From assembly GCA_003599485.1 (NCBI GenBank), contig QZKM01000047.1, positions 1 through 34,872 of the forward strand: 34,872 nucleotides of DNA, in the 5' to 3' direction. Origin of the DNA: Gammaproteobacteria bacterium. GTDB lineage: Bacteria > Pseudomonadota > Gammaproteobacteria > SURF-13. The translations under genes were made by a program, and so were the position numbers. The stretch's first letter is position 1, and each line of letters starts with the position of its first letter. Below the pieces are notes generated by a model, which saw only the letters and a list, made by a program, of their open reading frames with translations, searched no databases and was not told where the DNA came from. This document shows positions 9,679 to 18,448 of this stretch, piece after piece.

Positions 9679-10442
9679 AAACCCCGGGCGCAATTCTGCT
9701 GGGAGTCAATATTGACCATGTGGCCACGCTGCGCCAGGCGCGCGGCACGCGCTATCCCGACCCCGTTCAGGCCGCCATCGAGGCCGAGCAGGCGGGCGCC
9801 GACGCCGTGACGCTGCATTTGCGCGAAGACCGGCGTCACATTCAGGAGCGCGACGTGGACATGCTGCGCGGCATTTTGCAGACGCGCATGAATCTGGAGA
9901 TGGCGGTGACTGAAGCCATGCTGGCGTTCGCCGAGCGTATCAAGCCGCAGGATTGCTGCCTGGTGCCGGAGCGGCGCGAGGAACTGACCACCGAAGGGGG
10001 GCTGGACGTGGCTGGCCAGCCGGAGCGCATCGGTGCCGCTTGCGCGCGCCTGAAAGACGCTGGCGTGCGCGTGTCGTTGTTCATAGACGCCGATCCGCGC
10101 CAGGTGGAGGCCGCGGCGCGCGCGGGCGCCCCGGTGATCGAAATCCACACCGGCCATTATGCCGACGCCCCCGCTTTCGCGGGGGCAGGCTCCAGCGCCG
10201 CCGCGCGCGAGCAGGAGTTGCAGCGCATCGTGCGCGCCATGGAGCAGGGAAAAAAGCTCGGTCTGCAAGTCAACGCCGGTCACGGATTGAATTATCATAA
10301 TGTACAAGCCATCGCGGCCCTGCCGGAGATCGGCGAACTCAACATCGGCCACGCCATTGTGGCGCGCGCGCTGTTCACCGGATTCGGCGCGGCGGTGCGC
10401 GAGATGAAACAGTTGATGCGCGAGGCGCGCCATGGCCGATAG
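9675..10442 (+). CDS. pdxJ: Pyridoxine 5'-phosphate synthase
   Basis: PdxJ condenses 1-deoxyxylulose 5-phosphate with 3-amino-2-oxopropyl phosphate to make pyridoxine 5'-phosphate, the last ring-forming step of DXP-dependent vitamin B6 synthesis. It has 255 residues and the family motifs [17 protein letters not shown] (9-25), [11 protein letters not shown] and [17 protein letters not shown] (near 94-110). The late GHGLNYHNV carries the conserved catalytic His. It is placed recO-pdxJ-acpS, as in many proteobacteria, with a 4-base overlap upstream and 11 bases downstream. Confidence 0.97.
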   Translation: MKTPGAILLGVNIDHVATLRQARGTRYPDPVQAAIEAEQAGADAVTLHLREDRRHIQERDVDMLRGILQTRMNLEMAVTEAMLAFAERIKPQDCCLVPERREELTTEGGLDVAGQPERIGAACARLKDAGVRVSLFIDADPRQVEAAARAGAPVIEIHTGHYADAPAFAGAGSSAAAREQELQRIVRAMEQGKKLGLQVNAGHGLNYHNVQAIAALPEIGELNIGHAIVARALFTGFGAAVREMKQLMREARHGR

Positions 10443-10821
10443 AATCTTCGGCATCGGCGCCGACATCGTGCGCGTGGCGCGCATGGAAAAGAGCCTGGCG
10501 CGCTATGGAGACAAGTTCGCGCGCCGCATCCTGACCGGACCGGAGATGGAGGATTTTTCCCATGCAGAGCGCCCGGCGCATTTTCTGGCGCGCCGCTTTG
10601 CCGCCAAGGAGGCGGCGGTCAAGGCGCTCGGCACCGGATTCGGGCACGGCATCACGCCGCGCCAGATCGGCGTCGGGCATGAAGACAGCGGCAAGCCGGT
10701 GCTGCGCTATTACGGCAAGGCGCTGGCGTTCATGAAAAAGATGGGCGTGAGCGGCGGGCACATCAGCATCGCCGACGAAGACGATCACGCCGTGGCGTTT
10801 GTGACCCTGCTTGCGCGCTGA
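10432..10821 (+). CDS. acpS: Holo-[acyl-carrier-protein] synthase
   Basis: AcpS transfers the 4'-phosphopantetheine arm of coenzyme A to apo-ACP. It has 129 residues, the usual length. The magnesium-binding motif GIGADIV contains Asp11, and the [14 protein letters not shown] motif carries Glu60 and Lys64. The C-terminal [14 protein letters not shown] matches the closing strand of the family. Its ATG lies inside the end of pdxJ, and cysM starts five bases after its stop. Confidence 0.97.
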   Translation: MADRIFGIGADIVRVARMEKSLARYGDKFARRILTGPEMEDFSHAERPAHFLARRFAAKEAAVKALGTGFGHGITPRQIGVGHEDSGKPVLRYYGKALAFMKKMGVSGGHISIADEDDHAVAFVTLLAR

Positions 10822-10826
10822 AGACC

Positions 10827-11717
10827 ATGTCCTACCCTATCATCGAGAGCTACATCGGCAACACGCCGCTGGTGCGTTTGCGGCGTTTGCCTGGTGCGAC
10901 GGACAATGCCGTGCTGGCCAAGCTGGAGGGCAACAACCCGGCCGGTTCGGTGAAAGACCGCCCGGCAATGAGCATGATCAAGCACGCCGAGGCGCGCGGC
11001 GAGATCAAACCCGGCGACACCCTGATCGAGGCCACCAGCGGCAACACCGGCATCGCACTTGCCATGGCCGCGGCGATACGCGGCTACCGGCTGCGGCTCA
11101 TCATGCCGGAGCACATGAGCCTGGAGCGGCGCGCGGTGATGAAGGCGTTCGGCGCCGAGATCATATTGGTCACGCGCGCGCAGAGCATGGAAGGCGCGCG
11201 CGATCTCGCCATGCAGATGCAGGCCGAGGGCAAGGGCCGCGTGCTGGACCAGTTCGCCAACCCGGACAATCCGCGCGCGCACTACGAAGGCACCGCGCCG
11301 GAGATATGGCGCGACACGCAAGGCGGAATCACCCATTTCGTCAGCTCCATGGGCACCACCGGCACCATCATGGGCTGCGCGCGCTTCTTCAAGGAAAAAA
11401 ATCCGGCGATACAAATCATCGGCGTGCAACCCAGCGAAGGCTCGCAAATCCCCGGCATCCGCCGCTGGCCGGAAGAGTATTTGCCGAAGATTTATGACGC
11501 CAAACGCGTGGATCGCATCATGGAGGTGAGCCAGGCCGAGGCCGAAGCCACCACGCGCGAATTGGCTGCGCGCGAGGGCGTCTTCGCCGGCATCTCCTCA
11601 GGCGGCGCGCTGCACGCCGCCTTGCGCCTGTGCGCGGAGGTGAAGAATGCCGTGATTGTCACCATCGTGTGCGACCGCGGCGACCGTTACCTTTCCACCG
11701 GCGTGTTCCCGCCATGA
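10827..11717 (+). CDS. cysM: Cysteine synthase B
   Basis: This PLP enzyme makes cysteine from O-acetylserine and sulfide (or thiosulfate). It has 296 residues. Lys43 in NNPAGSVKDRPA is the Schiff-base lysine, EATSGNTGIA (about 68-77) holds the substrate loop, and the SSMGTTGTIMG phosphate-binding loop is present. The segment RRWPEEYLPKIYDAKRVD is characteristic of CysM rather than CysK. The stop overlaps the ATG of the exonuclease gene (ATGA). Confidence 0.95.
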   Translation: MSYPIIESYIGNTPLVRLRRLPGATDNAVLAKLEGNNPAGSVKDRPAMSMIKHAEARGEIKPGDTLIEATSGNTGIALAMAAAIRGYRLRLIMPEHMSLERRAVMKAFGAEIILVTRAQSMEGARDLAMQMQAEGKGRVLDQFANPDNPRAHYEGTAPEIWRDTQGGITHFVSSMGTTGTIMGCARFFKEKNPAIQIIGVQPSEGSQIPGIRRWPEEYLPKIYDAKRVDRIMEVSQAEAEATTRELAAREGVFAGISSGGALHAALRLCAEVKNAVIVTIVCDRGDRYLSTGVFPP

Positions 11718-12487
11718 ACGTTCTGGTATTCGACATCGAAACCGTGCCCGACGTGGCGGGCGGACACAGGCTGTATGCGCTCGACGGTCTGACCGACAAG
11801 CAGGCCGCCGAGGCGATGTTCAACGCGCGCCGTCAGGAAACCGGAGGCTCGGATTTTCTGCGCCACCATCTGCAACGCATCGTGGCGATCTCGGCCGTGC
11901 TGCGCACGCGCGATCAGGTGAAGGTGTGGTCCCTGGGTGAGCCGGACTCGCCTGAGAAAGAACTAATCGAACGCTTTTTCGACGGGATAGACAAGTACAC
12001 GCCGACGCTGGTGTCATGGAACGGCGGCGGGTTCGATCTGCCGGTGCTGCACTACCGCGCACTGGTGCACGGCGTGGCCGCGCCCAGGTATTGGGACACC
12101 GGCGAGGAAGACAGTTCCTTTAAATGGAACAACTATCTCAGCCGCTATCACTCGCGCCATACCGACTTGATGGACCTGCTCTCGCTCTATCAGCCGCGCA
12201 CCGCCGCCCCGCTGGATGAAATCGCCACCCTGCTCGGTTTTCCCGGCAAGCTGGGCATGGATGGCGCGCAGGTGTGGCAACGCTATTTGCAGGGTGAGAT
12301 AACCGCCATCCGCGATTATTGCGAAACCGACGTGCTCAACACCTACCTTGTCTATCTGCGCTTCGAACTGATACGCGGCCATCTGAGCCAGGATGAATAC
12401 ACGCGCGAGTGCCAGCACCTGCGCGACGTGCTGACCAAGGAAAACAAACCACACCTCAACGAATTTCTCGCCGCCTGGAAGCCGTGA
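11714..12487 (+). CDS. Predicted 3'-5' exonuclease, PolB exonuclease-like
   Basis: This 257-residue stand-alone DEDD-type exonuclease is related to the proofreading domain of DNA polymerase B (PF10108 / COG3298 type). Exo I is VFDIETVPD, with metal ligands Asp7 and Glu9. The middle region contains LVSWNGGGFDLPVL (Exo II-like, with Asn and Asp). Exo III is near the C-terminus (YCETDVLNTYLVY). The start at ATG 11714 overlaps the cysM stop; the open frame extends upstream but only as a shadow of cysM. Such proteins occur beside rlmD or cysM in other gammaproteobacteria; substrate and pathway are not established. Catalytic residues look intact. Confidence 0.88.
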   Translation: MNVLVFDIETVPDVAGGHRLYALDGLTDKQAAEAMFNARRQETGGSDFLRHHLQRIVAISAVLRTRDQVKVWSLGEPDSPEKELIERFFDGIDKYTPTLVSWNGGGFDLPVLHYRALVHGVAAPRYWDTGEEDSSFKWNNYLSRYHSRHTDLMDLLSLYQPRTAAPLDEIATLLGFPGKLGMDGAQVWQRYLQGEITAIRDYCETDVLNTYLVYLRFELIRGHLSQDEYTRECQHLRDVLTKENKPHLNEFLAAWKP

Positions 12488-12490
12488 TCT

Positions 12491-12541
12491 GCGCAAGTTT
12501 GCGCCTTCCTGCCACTTGCAACTTGTCACTCGCTACTGTTT
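12491..12541 (+). repeat. Spacer with a small palindrome and 7-base tandem repeat
   Basis: The exonuclease-rlmD spacer contains the palindrome GCGCAA-GT-TTGCGC (12491-12504). It then has four degenerate 7-base units in register: ACTTGCA, ACTTGTC, ACTCGCT and ACTGTTT (12514-12541). The last unit ends four bases before the rlmD ATG, where no Shine-Dalgarno is visible. Confidence 0.6.
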
Positions 12542-12545
12542 CTCA

Positions 12546-13883
12546 ATGCCCCGCCGTCCACGTAATTTCAAACTGCTGCCGCAGGAACCGGTGGCGGCCC
12601 ACGTCGAATCCCTGAGCCACGACGGGCGCGGCGTGGCGCACGTCAATGGCAAGGCCGTGTTCATCGAGGGCGCCCTGCCCGGCGAGCAGGTGCTGTTTAC
12701 CTACGTCACCCAGCGCAAACGCTATGACGAAGCCAGGGTCGAGAAAATCATCGAACCATCGCCCGATCGCGTCGAACCGCGCTGCGCGCATTTCAACCTC
12801 TGCGGCGGGTGCAGCCTGCAGCACCTCGCACCCGAGGCGCAAATCGCGGCCAAGCAGCAGGTGCTGCTGGATGGCTTAAAACATATCGGCGGGGTCGAAC
12901 CTGGCGTGGTGCTCGCGCCACTCACCGGCCCGCACTGGGGCTACCGGCGCCGGGCGCGCCTGGGCGTCAAGTTTGTCATCAAGAAAGATAGATTGCTGAT
13001 TGGCTTCCGCGAGAAGCTCAGTTCCCTTCTGGCCGATATAGATCGCTGTGAAGTGCTGCACCCCGCCGTGGGAAGATTACTACCGGCGCTGCGCGAGTTG
13101 ATCGCCGGGCTGGAAGCCTACAACTGTATACCCCAGATCGAAGTGGCTGCGGGCGACGAAGCCACGGCCTTGGTGTTTCGCAATCTCGCGCCGTTGGGCG
13201 CGGCCGATCTGGAAAAGCTGCAAGCCTTCGGTGAAGCTCACGGCATACAGATTTATTTGCAACCGGCCGGGCCGGAGAGCGTGACGCTGATCTGGCCGGA
13301 AGCCGCAACGCTGAGCTACCGTTTGCCGAAGTACAATCTGGAACTATTCTTCACTCCGGCCGATTTCGTGCAGATTAACGCTGAAATCAATCGCGCCATG
13401 ATTGAGCGCGTGCTTGATCTGCTCAATCCGCAGGCGCACGAGCGCGTGCTGGATTTATTCTGCGGACTAGGCAACTTCACCCTGCCTCTGGCGCGCCATG
13501 CCGCCCACGTCACCGGCGTGGAGGGCGAGGCAAAGCTGGTGCAACGCGCACAGGACAACGCGCAACGCAACGGCATCCACAACGTGGAATTTCATGCCGC
13601 CGATCTCAGTCAGGATTTATCCGGGCAGCCGTGGGCCAAACAGCGCTTTGACAAAATCCTGCTCGACCCGCCGCGCACCGGCGCACTGGAAGTCATCAAA
13701 CAACTTTCCACGTTCGATGCCGCGCGCATCGTCTACGTCTCCTGCAGCCCCGCCACCCTGGCGCGCGACGCACGCGAGCTGGTTGCATGCGGCTACCGCT
13801 TGATGAGCGCAGGGGTAGCGGACATGTTCCCCCACACCACGCATGTTGAATCCATCGCACTATTTGAGCGGTGTGTTTATTGA
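12546..13883 (+). CDS. rlmD: 23S rRNA (uracil1939-C5)-methyltransferase RlmD
   Basis: This SAM-dependent methyltransferase makes m5U1939 in 23S rRNA. It has 445 residues from ATG 12546: an N-terminal TRAM domain (about 10-70), then [4Fe-4S] cysteines at 80, 86 and 89 (CAHFNLCGGC) with Cys168 as the fourth ligand. The Rossmann core has DLFCGLGNFTLP at 303-314 and DPPRTGA at 374-380. The catalytic Cys400 is in YVSCSP, with the assisting Glu435 in HVES. Spacing matches E. coli RlmD closely. The ATG is preferred over an earlier TTG (12516) because homologues start near PRRPRNFK; no Shine-Dalgarno supports either one. A palindromic repeat follows the stop. Confidence 0.95.
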   Translation: MPRRPRNFKLLPQEPVAAHVESLSHDGRGVAHVNGKAVFIEGALPGEQVLFTYVTQRKRYDEARVEKIIEPSPDRVEPRCAHFNLCGGCSLQHLAPEAQIAAKQQVLLDGLKHIGGVEPGVVLAPLTGPHWGYRRRARLGVKFVIKKDRLLIGFREKLSSLLADIDRCEVLHPAVGRLLPALRELIAGLEAYNCIPQIEVAAGDEATALVFRNLAPLGAADLEKLQAFGEAHGIQIYLQPAGPESVTLIWPEAATLSYRLPKYNLELFFTPADFVQINAEINRAMIERVLDLLNPQAHERVLDLFCGLGNFTLPLARHAAHVTGVEGEAKLVQRAQDNAQRNGIHNVEFHAADLSQDLSGQPWAKQRFDKILLDPPRTGALEVIKQLSTFDAARIVYVSCSPATLARDARELVACGYRLMSAGVADMFPHTTHVESIALFERCVY

Positions 13884-13914
13884 TATTTGCATGGCTAACA
13901 GGGAAAAGAAGGTG

Positions 13915-13954
13915 CCCCCTCTCCCGCCTTAGCGGGAGAGGGTTGGGGAGAGAG
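13915..13954 (+). repeat. GGGAGAGG-type palindromic dispersed repeat, copy 1
   Basis: A perfect 11-base-pair stem (CCCTCTCCCGC 13917-13927 with GCGGGAGAGGG 13932-13942) has a CTTA loop and is followed by TTGGGGAGAG. A second copy lies in opposite orientation at 19611-19652. There is no T tract, so it is more likely a REP-like element than an intrinsic terminator, though it could protect the rlmD mRNA 3' end. Confidence 0.7.
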
Positions 13955-13966
13955 TATGGATATTAT

Positions 13967-13990
13967 TATCATCAAAAATGATGATATAAT
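13967..13990 (+). promoter_or_regulatory. Toxin-antitoxin promoter with operator-like palindrome
   Basis: This AT-rich island in an otherwise GC-rich region contains a consensus -10, TATAAT, at 13985-13990. A perfect inverted repeat, TATCATCA (13967-13974) and TGATGATA (13979-13986) with an AAAA centre, overlaps the first two bases of the -10. Ribbon-helix-helix antitoxins usually bind such palindromes to repress their own operon, so this is the probable autoregulatory operator. The -35 region is weak. Confidence 0.6.
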
Positions 13991-14009
13991 ATACAAAGGA
14001 GGATATTTT

Positions 14010-14258
14010 ATGTCTGATACCGCGTTAATCTCAGTGCGAGTAGAAGAGGATTTGGCCAAGCGCCTGAACAGGCTTGCCAAGGCCACGGATCGCTCCAAGT
14101 CCTATCTTGCGGCACAGGCCATTGAAGAATACGTTGCCTTGCAAGAGTGGCAGGTGCAGGCAATACATCAGGGTATGGCCACAGCCAAGCGCGGCGAGGT
14201 GGTGAGTCACGATAAGGCGTGTGCTGAATTGAAACGCTGGGGCAAGCGTGCGCCTTGA
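14010..14258 (+). CDS. Ribbon-helix-helix antitoxin of a RelE-type TA pair
   Basis: This 82-residue protein has an N-terminal RHH DNA-binding fold: strand ALISVRVEEDL (5-15), helix AKRLNRLAKAT, turn DRSKSYLAAQAIEEYV (about 27-42). This is the CopG/RelB/ParD pattern. The C-terminal half (QVQAIHQGMATAKRGEVVSHD) resembles the toxin-binding tail of these antitoxins. The start is fixed by a near-perfect Shine-Dalgarno AAAGGAGG (13995-14002) seven bases before ATG 14010. The gene overlaps the toxin start by 11 bases, and it likely represses its own promoter. Confidence 0.9.
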   Translation: MSDTALISVRVEEDLAKRLNRLAKATDRSKSYLAAQAIEEYVALQEWQVQAIHQGMATAKRGEVVSHDKACAELKRWGKRAP

Positions 14259-14523
14259 GTGGACCCGTCTGGCGGTGAAGGATATTCAGGAAGCGGGTCA
14301 CTTCATCGCCTCGGACAACCCTTCAGCGGCGAGGCGCATGGCGCAGAGAGTGCGTGAGGCCGTGGAGCACCTGGTGGACCAGCCCAATATCGGGCGGCCG
14401 GGGCGTGTGCAGGGCACGCGCGAGCTTGTCATATCCGGCACGCCCTTTATCGCCATATACTGGGTGCGTGGAGACGCGGTAACGATTTTGCGTTTATTGC
14501 ATCACGCCAGGCAGTGGCCTTGA
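14248..14523 (+). CDS. RelE/ParE superfamily toxin
   Basis: This 91-residue protein has the RelE/ParE fold pattern: LEWTRLAVKDIQEAGHFI at the N-terminus, a helical centre (ARRMAQRVREAVEHL), then PNIGRPGRVQGTRELVISGTPFIAIYWV and a closing strand TILRLLHHARQWP. That last block is typical of plasmid-stabilisation (TIGR02385) members. Family members cut mRNA on the ribosome or poison gyrase; which one applies here cannot be told. The start is GTG 14248 inside the antitoxin gene, so the toxin is translationally coupled. It ends 16 bases before the convergent purL stop. The pair may be horizontally acquired, judged by its AT-rich promoter. Confidence 0.9.
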   Translation: MRLEWTRLAVKDIQEAGHFIASDNPSAARRMAQRVREAVEHLVDQPNIGRPGRVQGTRELVISGTPFIAIYWVRGDAVTILRLLHHARQWP

Positions 14524-14539
14524 TTTCCAAACAGGTGTT

Positions 14540-17500
14540 TTAATCAACCCATCTGCGCGCGTTACGGAACATATGCAGCCACGGGCCGTCTTCGCCCCAG
14601 TCGTCCGGATGCCAGGAATTGGTTATCGTGCGCACCACGCGTTCCGGGTGCGGCATCATGATGGTGTAGCGCCCGTCGGGCGTGGTGAGGCCGGCGATGC
14701 CGAGCGGCGAGCCGTTGGGGTTGGCGGGGTAGGTTTCGGTGGGCCGGCCGTAATGGTCCACCCAACGTAGAGCGACGATACCGGCATCGAGTGCTTGCTG
14801 GGCGCTGCCGGAGTGAAACTCGGCGCAGCCTTCGCCGTGGGCTACGGCGATGGGCAGTTGCGCGCCCGCCATGTCCCGCAAAAACAGCGAAGGCGATTTT
14901 GGGATGTGCACCAGCGACAGGCGCGCCTCGAATTGTTCGGAAAGGTTGCGCGCGAAGCGTGGCCAGTGCTCCGCGCCGGGGATGAGCTCGCTCAAGCTGG
15001 ACATCATTTGACATCCGTTGCATATCCCTAAACCGAAGGTATCCCTGCGGTTAAAAAATGCGCTGAATTCGTCGCGCGCGCGCGCGTTGAACAGGATCGA
15101 ATTGGCCCAGCCGCGTCCCGCGCCCAGCACGTCGCCGTAGGAAAATCCGCCGGGGGCGGCGAGGCCCTGAAAGTCGCGCAGGGAAACGCGGCCCTGCAGA
15201 ATATCGCTCATGTGCACGTCCACGCAGGCAAAGCCCGCGCGGTCAAACGCCCACGCCAGTTCCACTTGGCCGTTCACGCCCTGTTCGCGCAGAATGGCGA
15301 TGCGCGGACGCACGCCCTGCTTGGCCCTGTTTGATATACCAGGGGGCGCGGCGATGTCGTGCTTGGTGTCGAAGGTAAGTTTGACGTTCAGGCCGGGATT
15401 GGCGGCGTCGAGCAGCGCGTCGTACTCCTGCTGTGCGCACGCCGGGTTGTCGCGCAGAGACTGCATGCGATAAGAGGTTTCCGACCAGGCGCGGTGCAGG
15501 TTCACGCGCGTGTCGGAAAGAACCGTTTTGCCGTGGTGCGTGAACACAATGCGATCCATATCGTTCAATGTGCCGCAATCGTGGCTGTATGGGCCCAGGC
15601 CAGCCTGATGCAGCGCCTTGAGCACGGTTTGTTTGTCCGCCATGCTTGTTTGCACCACGGCGCCGAGTTCCTCGTTAAACAGCGCAGCGCAGGAATCCGA
15701 ACCCAGCGCGGCGAGTTCCACGCTGACGCCGGTATGGCCCGCGAAGGCCATCTCGCATACGGCGGCGAACAGGCCGCCGTCGGAGCGGTCGTGATAGGCG
15801 AGCAACAGGCCCTGCTCATTGAGCGTTTGAATAACGGTGAAGAATGACTTGAGCGCGGCGGCGTCCGGCGCATCGGGTGCGTCGCGCGTCATCTGGTTGT
15901 ACACCTGGGTGAGCGCCGAACCGCCGAGGCGGTTTTTACCCAGGCCGAGATCAATCACGATGAGCGCGGTTTCGCCTTGATGAGTGCGTAATTGCGGGGT
16001 GAGTGTTTTGCGGCAGTCCAGCACCGGCGCGAACGCGCTCACGATGAGCGACAGCGGCGCGGCGACGGATTTTTCCTGGCCGTGCTCGCGCCACACGGTT
16101 TTCATGGAGAGTGAATCCTTGCCTACCGGGATGGCGAGGCCGAGTTGCGGGCACAGTTCCATGGCGACTGCGCGCACGGTGTCATACAGCGCGGCGTCCT
16201 CGCCGGGGTGGCCCGCTGCGGCCATCCAGTTGGCGGAGAGTTTGATGGCGGAAACATCGGCGATGCGTGCGGCGGCGATGTTGGTGAGCGCCTCGCACAC
16301 GGCCATGCGGCCGGAGGCGGCGGGATGGATCAGCGCAAGCGGCGCGCGTTCGCCCAGCGCCATCGCCTCGCCGGCGTGGGTGTCAAAGCCGCTGCTGGTC
16401 ACGCCCACATCCGCCACCGCCACCTGCCACGGGCCCACCATCTGGTCGCGCGTGACCATAGCGCCCACCGTGCGGTCGCCGATGGTGATGAGGAAGCGCT
16501 TGTCCGCCACGGCGGGAAAACGCAGCACGCGCAATGCGGCCTCGTGCAGGTCAATGCGGGTGTCGAATAACGGGAGATCGGGCGCGCGCAAGCGGCGCAC
16601 GTCGCGCAGCATTTTGGGCGGCTTGCCGAGCAGCATGGGCAGCGGCAGATTGACCGGCTCGTTATGGAAATGCGCGTCGCTTACGATGAGCTGTTGTCCG
16701 GCGGTGGCGTGGCCCACGACGGCGTAAGGGCAGCGCTCGCGCGCGCACAGCGCCTTGAATTCATCCAGACGATCGGCTGACACCGCCAGCACGTAACGCT
16801 CCTGCGCCTCGTTGCTCCAGATCTGCATCGGCGACATGCCGGGGTCGTCGTTCAAAATCTCGCGCAACTCAATGCGCGCGCCGCGCGCCGCGCCGTGCAC
16901 CAGTTCCGGCAGCGCGTTGGACAAGCCGCCCGCGCCCACGTCATGGATGGAGAGAATAGGATTGGCGTCATCCTTCTGCCAGCAGCGGTCTATCACCTCC
17001 TGGCAGCGGCGCTGCATCTCGGCGTTGTCGCGCTGCACCGAGGCGAAGTCGAGCGTTTCATCGCCGCTGCCCGCCGCGATGGAAGAGGCCGCGCCGCCGC
17101 CGAGGCCGATCAGCATGGCCGGCCCGCCCAGCACGATGAGCGCGCTGCCGGAGGGAATGCCGGCTTTCTCCACCTGTTCGGGAGCGATGTTGCCCACGCC
17201 GCCGGCCAGCATGATGGGTTTGAGATAGCCGCGCTGCTGCATATTGCAGTGCGCCTCAAAGGTGCGGAAATAACCGCAGAGGTTGGGGCGTCCGAATTCG
17301 TTGTTGAACGCCGCTGCGCCGATCGGCCCTTCCAGCATGATGTCCAGGCTCGAGGCGATGTGCGCCGGTTTGCCGTAATCGCTTTGCTCCCACGGTTGCA
17401 ACGCATCGGGGATACGCAGGTGCGACACGGAAAAGCCACACAGGCCCGCCTTGGGTTTCGCGCCGCGCCCGGTCGCGCCTTCATCGCGGATTTCGCCGCC

Positions 17501-18421
17501 GCTGCCGGTGGCCGCGCCGGGATAAGGCGAGATCGCCGTGGGGTGGTTGTGCGTCTCCACCTTCATCAGGATGTGCGCTTGTCCGGGGTGATGACGGTAT
17601 TCGTTATTTCCGGCCTCGGGGAAAAAGCGTGCCGTTGCAAAGCCCTCGATCACCGAGGCGTTGTCCTTGTACGCCGACAGCACGCCGTGCGGGCTTTTTT
17701 CCGTGGTGTGGCGGATCATGGTGAACAAGGATTTTTTCTGTGGCTCGCCGTCTATGATCCAGTCGGCGTTGAAAATCTTGTGGCGGCAATGCTCTGAGTT
17801 CATCTGCGCGAACATCATCAGTTCCACGTCGGTGGGGTTGCGTTTGAGACGCCGGTAGTTGTCCAGCAGATAGGCGATTTCATCCGGGCTCAGCGCAAGC
17901 CCCAGTCTCCGGTTGATGTCGAGCAACGCCTGTTCTGAAATATCAACGGCGGTGAGCGGCGCGGGCTCGGCGTGAGAGAACAGGGAGTGTGCGACGTCGA
18001 GGCCGCGCCACACCTGCTGCGTCATGCGGTCGTGGATGAGCGGAGCGATGAGACTGGTCTCACGCTCCGCTAAAGGCGCGCCGTCTTGCGTGATGAAGTG
18101 GTAAAGTGTGCCGCGCTCGATGCGCGTGATTTTTTCGAGGCCGCACAGACGCAGGATGTCGCTTGTCTTGCTCGACCAGGGAGAGCGCGTGCCAGCGCGC
18201 GGCGTGACCAGCAATGACGCGGTGGAGGCTGCGCCGGGGTCATCTGCGAGCGCAGCGAGGATTTTTTTCAGGGTCGCGCTTTCGGCGGGTGAGAGCGCCG
18301 CGCTCAGTTCGGCGAAATATACCCACTCGGCGTGCAGCCCGGTGATGTGCGGCAGGGCCGCGCGCGCTGAGGCCAGCAGTTTGGCGCGGCGGAAGCCGGA
18401 TAGCGCGGCGGCGCCATACAA
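14540..18421 (-). CDS. purL: Phosphoribosylformylglycinamidine synthase
   Basis: Large-type PurL converts FGAR, glutamine and ATP to FGAM in purine synthesis. It has 1293 residues counted from TTG 18421, the length of the single-chain gammaproteobacterial enzyme. The N-terminal domain starts at [15 protein letters not shown]. The synthase core includes [33 protein letters not shown]-terminal glutaminase follows from about residue 1035, with the nucleophile Cys in GICNGCQMM and the His/Glu pair in PHPERVVR. No ATG or GTG is available in frame at the N-terminus. TTG 18421 has no Shine-Dalgarno, whereas AAGGA (18448-18444), overlapping the bamC stop, is seven bases before an in-frame ATA (18436), which would add five residues and match family N-termini. 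The start is therefore uncertain. Confidence 0.95.
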   Translation of the reverse strand: MYGAAALSGFRRAKLLASARAALPHITGLHAEWVYFAELSAALSPAESATLKKILAALADDPGAASTASLLVTPRAGTRSPWSSKTSDILRLCGLEKITRIERGTLYHFITQDGAPLAERETSLIAPLIHDRMTQQVWRGLDVAHSLFSHAEPAPLTAVDISEQALLDINRRLGLALSPDEIAYLLDNYRRLKRNPTDVELMMFAQMNSEHCRHKIFNADWIIDGEPQKKSLFTMIRHTTEKSPHGVLSAYKDNASVIEGFATARFFPEAGNNEYRHHPGQAHILMKVETHNHPTAISPYPGAATGSGGEIRDEGATGRGAKPKAGLCGFSVSHLRIPDALQPWEQSDYGKPAHIASSLDIMLEGPIGAAAFNNEFGRPNLCGYFRTFEAHCNMQQRGYLKPIMLAGGVGNIAPEQVEKAGIPSGSALIVLGGPAMLIGLGGGAASSIAAGSGDETLDFASVQRDNAEMQRRCQEVIDRCWQKDDANPILSIHDVGAGGLSNALPELVHGAARGARIELREILNDDPGMSPMQIWSNEAQERYVLAVSADRLDEFKALCARERCPYAVVGHATAGQQLIVSDAHFHNEPVNLPLPMLLGKPPKMLRDVRRLRAPDLPLFDTRIDLHEAALRVLRFPAVADKRFLITIGDRTVGAMVTRDQMVGPWQVAVADVGVTSSGFDTHAGEAMALGERAPLALIHPAASGRMAVCEALTNIAAARIADVSAIKLSANWMAAAGHPGEDAALYDTVRAVAMELCPQLGLAIPVGKDSLSMKTVWREHGQEKSVAAPLSLIVSAFAPVLDCRKTLTPQLRTHQGETALIVIDLGLGKNRLGGSALTQVYNQMTRDAPDAPDAAALKSFFTVIQTLNEQGLLLAYHDRSDGGLFAAVCEMAFAGHTGVSVELAALGSDSCAALFNEELGAVVQTSMADKQTVLKALHQAGLGPYSHDCGTLNDMDRIVFTHHGKTVLSDTRVNLHRAWSETSYRMQSLRDNPACAQQEYDALLDAANPGLNVKLTFDTKHDIAAPPGISNRAKQGVRPRIAILREQGVNGQVELAWAFDRAGFACVDVHMSDILQGRVSLRDFQGLAAPGGFSYGDVLGAGRGWANSILFNARARDEFSAFFNRRDTFGLGICNGCQMMSSLSELIPGAEHWPRFARNLSEQFEARLSLVHIPKSPSLFLRDMAGAQLPIAVAHGEGCAEFHSGSAQQALDAGIVALRWVDHYGRPTETYPANPNGSPLGIAGLTTPDGRYTIMMPHPERVVRTITNSWHPDDWGEDGPWLHMFRNARRWVD

Positions 18422-18435
18422 CTTAATTAAATTTA

Positions 18436-18448
18436 TAGCGATGTCCTT
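18436..18448 (-). promoter_or_regulatory. Shine-Dalgarno and possible AUA start of purL
   Basis: On the minus strand, AAGGA at 18448-18444 overlaps the bamC TAA and is followed after seven bases by in-frame ATA (18436-18434). The nearest conventional alternative, TTG 18421, is 22 bases from this site. This suggests initiation at ATA (or less likely ATT 18427). Confidence 0.45.

Noticed and set aside
13917-13942. rlmD intrinsic terminator
   Set aside because: The stem is perfect but is followed by TTGGGGAG rather than a T tract, and a second copy occurs inside an operon, so a dispersed repeat is the better reading.
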